A stretch of DNA of 9,992 bases, taken from positions 1 through 9,992 of the forward strand of contig NOLC01000085.1 in the NCBI GenBank assembly GCA_002256595.1, read 5' to 3'. Both the position numbers and the translations under genes were made by a program. This stretch comes from Methanosaeta sp. NSP1 (GTDB taxonomy: Archaea > Halobacteriota > Methanosarcinia > Methanotrichales > Methanotrichaceae). Shown in pieces: positions 5,468-9,992 of the stretch. Positions within the stretch are counted from its first letter, which is position 1; each line of letters opens with the position of its first letter. The notes below the pieces were generated by a model. The model saw only the letters and a list, made by a program, of their open reading frames with translations. It was not told where the DNA came from and searched no databases.

Positions 5468-6700
5468 TTGAAATCCCTTAGCGAGCAAGACCCCGAAGTA
5501 TATGCTGCAATCCAGAATGAACTGGAGCGGCAGCGCAATAACATCATTCTGATCGCCTCTGAGAACTTCGCCAGTAGAGCGGTTATGGAGGCCCAGGGCT
5601 GCGTCATGACCAACAAGTATGCGGAAGGCTATCCCGGCAAACGCTACTACCGAGGCACGGCCAATGTGGACCGGGCCGAGGTGTTGGCGCAAGAGAGGTG
5701 CAAGAAGCTCTTTGTTGGCGCCGAGCATGTAAACGTCCAACCGGTCAGCGGGGCCGCCTACTTTGCAGTGCTCAAGCACGGCGACACCATCATGGGCATG
5801 AACCTGGCCCACGGCGGGCACCTCTCCCACGGCAGCCCGGTCAACTTCTCGGGCAAGATGTACAAGATCGTGCCCTATAGCGTCTCCCAGGAGACGGAGA
5901 GGCTGGACTACTCAGAGATGGCAGCTATCGCCAGAAAGAATAAGCCCCAGCTCATTGTGGTGGGCGCTTCCAGCTATCCCAGAACCATAGACTTCAAGGT
6001 CGTCCGGGAGATCGCCGATGAGGTGGGGGCCAAGGTCATGGCCGACATCGCCCATATCGCAGGGCTATGTGCCGTGGGGGCTCATCCCTCGCCCGTGCCG
6101 TACTCGGACATTGTGACCACCACCACTCACAAGACCCTGCGCGGGCCGAGAGGGGCTCTGATCATCTGCAAAGATGAGCTGGCGGCAGCCATTGACCGCT
6201 CCGTCTTCCCCGGCACCCAGGGCGGCCCATTCATGCATGCCATTGCCGCCAAGGCGGTGGCTTTCCAGGAGGCTTTGACACCGGAATACAGGGAGTGCCA
6301 GTTCCAGACGGTCAGAAATGCCATTGCTATAGCGCAAAGGCTCCTGGATAACGGCTTCGATCTGGTCTCAGGGGGCACGGACAATCACCTCCTGCTGGTC
6401 AAGCTGATCAAGGAGGGGATAACCGGCAAGGAGGCAGACGAGACTCTGGAGCGGGCGGGCATAACTTTGAACAAGAACATGATACCCTTCGATCCGGCCA
6501 CGCCTTTTGTCACCAGCGGCATACGAATCGGCACTCCGGCCATGACCACACGTGGTATGAAGGAGCCGGAGATGGTCCAGATAGCCGACCTGATCACTGC
6601 CGTCCTGCGCGATATCAAGAACGAGAAGACCATAGCTGGAGTTCGCAGCCAGGCCAGGGAGCTGTGCGGAAAGTTTCCGCTCTACCCGGATCTGGCCTGA
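5468..6700 (+). CDS. glyA: Serine hydroxymethyltransferase
   Basis: This PLP enzyme converts serine plus a tetrahydropterin (folate type expected) to glycine and the methylene derivative. It closely resembles bacterial Gly[17 protein letters not shown] (29-44), [13 protein letters not shown] (49-61), [15 protein letters not shown] (115-129), DIAHIAGL (193-200), PLP-lysine K222 in [13 protein letters not shown], and FPGTQGGP (247-254). Also present is [11 protein letters not shown] (301-311). The length is 410 aa. The start is TTG at 5468, because TAA at 5465-5467 closes the frame directly upstream, and GGTGA (5458-5462) is well spaced. Compared with the Bacillus and E. coli enzymes I recall, five residues are missing just after the Ser94-Gly95 that holds the PLP phosphate, and one residue is inserted before it (LFVGAEH). 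FolD follows 30 nt downstream and uses its product. Similarity to bacterial forms suggests old transfer from bacteria (inference). Confidence 0.95.
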   Translation: MKSLSEQDPEVYAAIQNELERQRNNIILIASENFASRAVMEAQGCVMTNKYAEGYPGKRYYRGTANVDRAEVLAQERCKKLFVGAEHVNVQPVSGAAYFAVLKHGDTIMGMNLAHGGHLSHGSPVNFSGKMYKIVPYSVSQETERLDYSEMAAIARKNKPQLIVVGASSYPRTIDFKVVREIADEVGAKVMADIAHIAGLCAVGAHPSPVPYSDIVTTTTHKTLRGPRGALIICKDELAAAIDRSVFPGTQGGPFMHAIAAKAVAFQEALTPEYRECQFQTVRNAIAIAQRLLDNGFDLVSGGTDNHLLLVKLIKEGITGKEADETLERAGITLNKNMIPFDPATPFVTSGIRIGTPAMTTRGMKEPEMVQIADLITAVLRDIKNEKTIAGVRSQARELCGKFPLYPDLA

Positions 6701-6730
6701 AGAGATTTCTGATAGCGGATCTGACCTGAT

Positions 6731-7576
6731 ATGATAATCGATGGAAAAGCTCTTGCAGCCGGGGTTGAGACGGAGACGGCCCAGAGGGTAAAGAAGCTGG
6801 AGAGGAAGGGAATTGTCCCGGGTCTGGCCACGGTGCTGGTGGGAGAGAACCCGGCCTCCCAGATGTACATCCGGCTCAAGCATTCCGCCTGCACCAGGGT
6901 GGGCATTCGGTCCGAGAACGTTGTCTTGCCTCAAAACAGCTCGGAGGAGGACCTGATTGAGAAAATCATGGAACTGAACGGCCGGGCGGACATCAGCGGC
7001 ATTCTCTTGCAGCTTCCCCTGCCAGATGGCCGTAGCCCCCGGAAGGCTATGATGAGCATCCTGCCGGAGAAGGATGTGGACGGATTTCATCCCGTGAATA
7101 TGGGCGCACTGCTCCTGGGCGCGGAGAAGCTGGTTCCCTGCACGCCGCGGGGCATCATCTATGCCCTGGAAAAGATGGGACACAGGCTGGAGGGAGCAGA
7201 GGCGGTCATAGTGGGACACAGCAATGTGGTGGGCAAGCCCCTGGCGGCCATGCTTCTGAACCGAAATGCCACAGTGCAGGTCTGCCATGTCTTCACCAGG
7301 GATCTGGCCGAGCACACCAGAGATGCGGAGATTCTGGTTGTCGCTGCCGGGGTTCCTGGATTGATCAAGAAGGAAATGGTCCGGGAGGGTGCGGTGGTCT
7401 TCGATGTGGGAATCAACCGGGTGGGAGATAAGACTGTGGGCGACGTTGACTTCGAGGCGGTTAAAGAGGTGGCCTCGGCCATTACCCCGGTTCCGGGCGG
7501 AGTCGGGCCGCTCACAGTGGCCATGCTGCTGGACCAGACCGTCTCGGCGGCAGAAAACCAGGCCGCGCTGATCTGA
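6731..7576 (+). CDS. folD: Bifunctional methylene-tetrahydrofolate dehydrogenase / methenyl-tetrahydrofolate cyclohydrolase
   Basis: FolD oxidises methylene-H4folate with NAD(P)+ and hydrolyses the methenyl product to formyl-H4folate, supplying purine and methionine-type one-carbon units. Seen here are [14 protein letters not shown] with the catalytic lysine at K50, ILLQLPLP with Q94, [12 protein letters not shown] (114-124) with D117, PCTPRGI (136-142), the Rossmann loop [10 protein letters not shown] (161-170), and [19 protein letters not shown] (252-270). The length of 281 aa is normal. In the nucleotide-binding region the usual GRSNIVG is GHSNVVG, and CHSxT is CHVFT, so NADP versus NAD preference is uncertain. 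The ribosome-binding site before ATG 6731 is weak. Together with glyA upstream it forms a folate-type C1 pair. The next gene begins 12 nt after its stop. Confidence 0.95.
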   Translation: MIIDGKALAAGVETETAQRVKKLERKGIVPGLATVLVGENPASQMYIRLKHSACTRVGIRSENVVLPQNSSEEDLIEKIMELNGRADISGILLQLPLPDGRSPRKAMMSILPEKDVDGFHPVNMGALLLGAEKLVPCTPRGIIYALEKMGHRLEGAEAVIVGHSNVVGKPLAAMLLNRNATVQVCHVFTRDLAEHTRDAEILVVAAGVPGLIKKEMVREGAVVFDVGINRVGDKTVGDVDFEAVKEVASAITPVPGGVGPLTVAMLLDQTVSAAENQAALI

Positions 7577-7588
7577 AAATGGATTAAC

Positions 7589-8235
7589 ATGTCCCTGGTC
7601 ATCGCCCTGGCGGTTAGCAGGCAGGCATTGATAGCAGCAGACAGGCGGGCCATTGTCTTTCTGGGAAGCTGCCGAAAGCTGGAGGAGGAGCTATATTCCG
7701 GACAGATCAAGTCCGACCTGGAGCTTGAAGCCAGGGCTGATGCCCTGGGTGCAGCCCTCCATATATCCGACAGCAGGGAGAAGGTCTGGAAGCGGGGGGA
7801 TGTCCTGGTGGGCGAGGTCACGGAGCTGTCCGCCCTGTTGCAGCGGCGCAGAAGGATCTACCTGGCTCCCGGAGCCAGCCTTCAGGTGGAGATCAGGAGC
7901 GGTGAGGATGATGGCCTGGAGCCGGGGACCGTGGGCGGCGAGGCAGAGGCGGCGAGGCCAGGATAACAGCCTGGGGCGGTGTGGGGTGCACCATCTTCGG
8001 CAACCGCTTCACCCAGAAGCTGGCGGCAGAGGAGATCGCCCTGGCCGGGGCAAAGGTGGACCGGAGCCTGATAGAGCGCATTTTTCAGAAGGCGGGAGAG
8101 AGGACGGCATCGGTCAGCCGCCAGCATACCATCTTGAGCAGCAGCCTGATCAAGGCTGATGCCAGGGCCGATCTTCTGGCGGCACTGCAAGAGGACTGCA
8201 AGGAAAGCGGCTGGAGGCTATGCGGACCGCAGTGA
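7589..8235 (+). pseudogene. Connectase-like protein (DUF2121, proteasome-beta-related ligase), split by an apparent frameshift
   Basis: Two reading frames together spell one DUF2121/connectase-like protein of about 215 residues. The first half (7589-7966, 125 codons) has MSLVIALAVSRQALIAADRR, KLEEELYSG, DSREKVWKRGDVLVGEV and RRRRIYLAPG. The second half lies in the -1 frame, open from 7912 to its stop at 8235, with ITAWGGVGCTIFGNRFTQKLA and ERTASVSRQHTI. After Met removal the N-terminal residue would be Ser1 with Asp17 in AADRR, matching the Thr1/Asp17 geometry of proteasome beta subunits. Known connectases of methanogens cut and rejoin peptides at a KDPGA-type motif, with MtrA as the native target. 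The frame change falls in a GC-rich, repetitive linker at 7912-7963. It is either a one-base sequencing or assembly loss, a real lesion, or a -1 recoding site; I see no classic slippery heptamer. GTG at 7981 could start the second part separately, but that seems unlikely. Family call 0.85; frameshift visible directly. Confidence 0.8.
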
Positions 8236-8903
8236 TCCTGGCAGGGGGAAGCAGCCGCCGCATGGGTGAAGAGAAGTCTCTCCTGCTCTTTGGAGGCAGG
8301 CCCCTCTTATGCTGGACGGTGGAAAGGCTCTGTTCTGCAGCGGATGAAATTGTTGTCGTGGCCAGGGATGAAGAGCACTCCTGGAGGCTAGAGAAGGTTT
8401 TATCCGGATTCCTCAGCGGCGGCATCAAGCCGGCTTTCACCTGGGACCGGCAGCCTGGATACGGGCCGGTGGCGGGAATTGCCGCCGGCATGGGACGGGG
8501 AAAGGGGGAGTTTGCCTTTGCCACGGCCTGCGACCTGCCTTTTTTAAGCCCCCGGGTGGTGGAATGGCTCTTTGAGACGGCAGAGCAGTATCCGGGCTGC
8601 GGAGGGGCGGTGCCTGTGCAGCCCAATGGCTTTTTCGAGCCGCTTCACTGTGTTTACCACAGAAGGAAGATGCAGGATGCCTGTGAGAAGGCTATGGCGG
8701 CTGGCGAGCGCAGAATTTACGCCCCGCTCCAACAGATAGGGATAAGGCATGTGGCAGTGGATCTTCTCCGGCCTCTGGACCGGGATCTTCTCACCTTCTT
8801 CAACCTGAACACCAGGGAGGACATGCAGAGGGCCGAGGCTCTGTGGCCGGAAAGCAGAGAAAAGCAGGGCTCCAAGCCCATATTAAAAAAGTCGATTTTA
8901 TAG
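8220..8903 (+). CDS. mobA: Molybdenum cofactor guanylyltransferase, MobA-like
   Basis: The enzyme transfers GMP from GTP to molybdopterin, giving the guanine dinucleotide form used by Mo/W enzymes such as formylmethanofuran dehydrogenase. Seen are the nucleotidyltransferase signature LAGGSSRRMGEEK (7-19), DRQPGYGPVAGIAAGM (76-91), the metal-binding aspartate in ACDLPFLSP (103-111, D105), FFEPLHCVYHRR (138-149) and FFNLNTREDM (193-202). The length is 227 aa with a ~20-residue basic tail (EKQGSKPILKKSIL). ATG 8220 overlaps the end of the connectase frame by 16 nt and follows GGAGG (8213-8217) at a tight 2 nt. It is kept because the LAGG motif requires this start; the next ATG (8262) lies inside the motif. 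It is last in the glyA-folD-connectase run. A related nucleotidyltransferase (for example a MobA homologue of other specificity) cannot be excluded. Confidence 0.87.
   Translation: MRTAVILAGGSSRRMGEEKSLLLFGGRPLLCWTVERLCSAADEIVVVARDEEHSWRLEKVLSGFLSGGIKPAFTWDRQPGYGPVAGIAAGMGRGKGEFAFATACDLPFLSPRVVEWLFETAEQYPGCGGAVPVQPNGFFEPLHCVYHRRKMQDACEKAMAAGERRIYAPLQQIGIRHVAVDLLRPLDRDLLTFFNLNTREDMQRAEALWPESREKQGSKPILKKSIL
8885..8890 (-). terminator. T6 tract ending the small membrane-protein gene
   Basis: Six A on the plus strand (8885-8890) read as T6 on the minus strand, 7 nt past the TAA of the small gene. The tract doubles as Lys codons in the last residues of mobA. Confidence 0.4.
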
Positions 8904-9044
8904 ATATTCCCTGAGCACCAGATAGATGATATAGACAATCACTATGAAGAGCGCTATCCTGGCCAGCCACCAGAAGGTGTTCCACAGAACCAGGGCGGCC
9001 AGCAAGGCTAGCAGGATGAGGATCAGGTTCTTCTCCCGGCTCAT
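8898..9044 (-). CDS. 48-residue hydrophobic membrane protein, unknown function
   Basis: MSREKNLI is followed by about 38 almost uninterrupted hydrophobic or aromatic residues (WNTFWWLARIALFIVIVYIIYL) and a charged end, LREYL. This gives one or two membrane helices, with a possible turn at WNTFWW (21-26). Nothing identifies a function. The start is uncertain: ATG 9044 gives this compact protein but has no Shine-Dalgarno. ATG 9113 (71 aa) follows GGGGA at suitable spacing but adds a non-hydrophobic N-terminus that does not look conserved. Its TAA (8900-8898) abuts the mobA TAG (8901-8903), and a T6 tract on the minus strand (8890-8885) follows at once. These support a real transcription unit. 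The composition and terminator argue for a gene, but no homologue is recognised. Confidence 0.6.
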   Translation of the reverse strand: MSREKNLILILLALLAALVLWNTFWWLARIALFIVIVYIIYLVLREYL

Positions 9045-9162
9045 GCCGGAGCGCGGCAGTTTAAAGTTTCCCCCGTGCATGCCTTGAAGCATCCACAATG
9101 TAGTATTAATCATTTTTCCCCAGATTCCCGGATTGCTCATGAGGCGGGAGCGTGAACCAAAA

Positions 9163-9172
9163 GCATTATACC
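9163..9172 (+). promoter_or_regulatory. Candidate TATA box for tyrS
   Basis: GCATTATACC at 9163-9172 would place the transcript start near 9190-9197, just at the GGTGA ribosome-binding site (9196-9200). This spacing excludes the ATG at 9139 as start of translation from this promoter and favours the TTG at 9208. Confidence 0.45.
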
Positions 9173-9207
9173 TCCCCATTGATCTGGGATTGTCTGGTGA
9201 ATTTGAT

Positions 9208-9992
9208 TTGGATAAGCTTGAGCTGGTGATGAGAAACACAGAGGAGATAGTGACCGTAGACGAACTCAAGGGACTCTTAGACTTGCCCCGCCGGCCCAGG
9301 GCCTATGTGGGATACGAGACCAGCGGCAAGGTGCACCTGGGCCATATGCTCACAGCCAACAAGCTTCTGGACCTGCAGAAGGCGGGCTTTGACGTGGTGG
9401 TCCTGCTTGCGGACCTGCATGCCTTCCTCAACGAGAAGGGCTCTTTGGAAGAGGTGCGAAAGATTGCCGACTACAACCGGGACTGCTTCATGGCCCTGGG
9501 GCTGGACCCGGAAAGAACGGAGTTCGTTTATGGAACAGACTATCAGCTCAAGCCGGAGTATATGCTCAAGATCCTGCAGATGGCCAGGAACACCACCCTA
9601 AACCGGGCCCGCCGCAGCATGGACGAGGTCTCCAGGAATGCGGAGAACCCCATGGTCTCCCAGATGATCTATCCCCTGATGCAGGCTATAGACATCGCCG
9701 ACCTGCACATCGATCTGGCCGTGGGCGGCATAGACCAGAGAAAGATCCACATGCTGGCCAGGGAGGAGCTGCCGCGCCTGGGGCTGCCCGCGCCGGTATG
9801 CATGCACACGCCGCTCATCCCCGGCCTGAACGGAGAGAAGATGTCTTCCTCCAAGGGCAACAACATAGCCGTGGACGAGCCGGCTGCGGATGTGGAGAAG
9901 AAGATCAAGAGCGCCTTTTGCCCCGCCAAAGAGGTGGAGAACAATCCGGTGCTGGCCATATGCAAGTACCATGTCTTCCCCAGGATTGAGGC
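9208..9992 (+). CDS. tyrS: Tyrosyl-tRNA synthetase, archaeal type (3' end outside window)
   Basis: This class I synthetase charges tRNA-Tyr. The frame is open to the window edge, with 261 codons visible of an expected ~315-320. Motifs, numbered from TTG 9208, are YVGYETSGKVHLGH (33-46, the HIGH region), LLADLHAFLNEKG, TTLNRARRSM, NPMVSQMIYPLMQAIDI (tyrosine pocket), LAVGGIDQRKIHMLARE and EKMSSSKGN (KMSKS-type loop, 210-218). These are characteristic of archaeal/eukaryotic TyrRS. The start is TTG: MDKLELVMRNTEEIV aligns with the N-terminus I recall for the M. jannaschii enzyme, and GGTGA (9196-9200) sits 7 nt upstream. The frame is open further up to ATG 9139, but that ATG has no ribosome-binding site and lies before the likely promoter; ATG 9229 would remove the conserved first helix. 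Confidence 0.93.
   Translation, partial: MDKLELVMRNTEEIVTVDELKGLLDLPRRPRAYVGYETSGKVHLGHMLTANKLLDLQKAGFDVVVLLADLHAFLNEKGSLEEVRKIADYNRDCFMALGLDPERTEFVYGTDYQLKPEYMLKILQMARNTTLNRARRSMDEVSRNAENPMVSQMIYPLMQAIDIADLHIDLAVGGIDQRKIHMLAREELPRLGLPAPVCMHTPLIPGLNGEKMSSSKGNNIAVDEPAADVEKKIKSAFCPAKEVENNPVLAICKYHVFPRIE

Noticed and set aside
6368..7315. 315-codon minus-strand frame across glyA and folD
   Set aside because: Long only because of GC-rich antisense codon structure; it crosses two well-supported genes and shows no family.
7159..7821. 220-codon minus-strand frame opposite folD and connectase
   Set aside because: Ser/Ala/Thr-rich low-complexity antisense product; both sense genes are clear.
7653..8159. 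168-codon plus-strand frame spanning the connectase break
   Set aside because: It bridges the break, but its translation (Trp/Arg/Gly-rich) has no family motif; the two other frames carry the conserved halves.
1..9992. tRNA or rRNA genes, insertion sequences, integrase or defence genes
   Set aside because: None could be recognised on either strand; apart from the breaks noted, the window looks like ordinary chromosomal housekeeping and transport genes.

Overview
The window reads as chromosome of a methanogenic archaeon, most likely of the Methanosarcinales (Methanothrix-like; the genus is an inference). The case rests on a methanogen-specific connectase (DUF2121), an archaeal-type tyrosyl-tRNA synthetase, an archaeal stand-alone PUA protein, archaeal TATA-like and oligo-T signals, and an N-terminal fold on the first protein that is common in Methanosarcinales surface proteins.

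Layout. 1-1319: the 3' part of a probably exported protein, with a short Ig-like domain and then seven tandem blades of a predicted beta-propeller. 1320-1772: a non-coding gap with a 10-bp hairpin, a T7 tract and the promoter of the next gene. 1773-4764: a cobalt/nickel ECF transporter. It consists of the S component CbiM/NikM, a PDGLE-type small subunit, then after a 123-bp gap with its own terminator and promoter signals, CbiQ and an ATPase with a histidine-rich tail. 4849-5319 (minus): a PUA-domain RNA-binding protein, convergent with the transporter and divergent from glyA.

5468-8903 is a tight plus-strand run: glyA (serine hydroxymethyltransferase), folD (methylene-tetrahydrofolate dehydrogenase/cyclohydrolase), a connectase gene broken into two frames, and a mobA-like guanylyltransferase. 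8898-9044 (minus): a tiny membrane protein, tail to tail with mobA. 9208-9992: the 5' part of tyrS.

How the genes fit together. Cobalt (corrinoids) and nickel (F430, hydrogenase, CO dehydrogenase) are heavily used by methanogens, so a dedicated importer fits. GlyA and FolD form a folate-type one-carbon module, separate in principle from the tetrahydrosarcinapterin route of methanogenesis. MobA would supply the pterin-guanine dinucleotide cofactor of formylmethanofuran dehydrogenase. Connectase is a proteasome-beta relative known to ligate proteins carrying a KDPGA-type motif, such as MtrA.

The points most worth a second look are the frameshift in the connectase gene, the five-residue gap in the PLP-phosphate region of GlyA, the duplicated His-rich tail on the ATPase, and two TTG starts each preceded by GGTGA.
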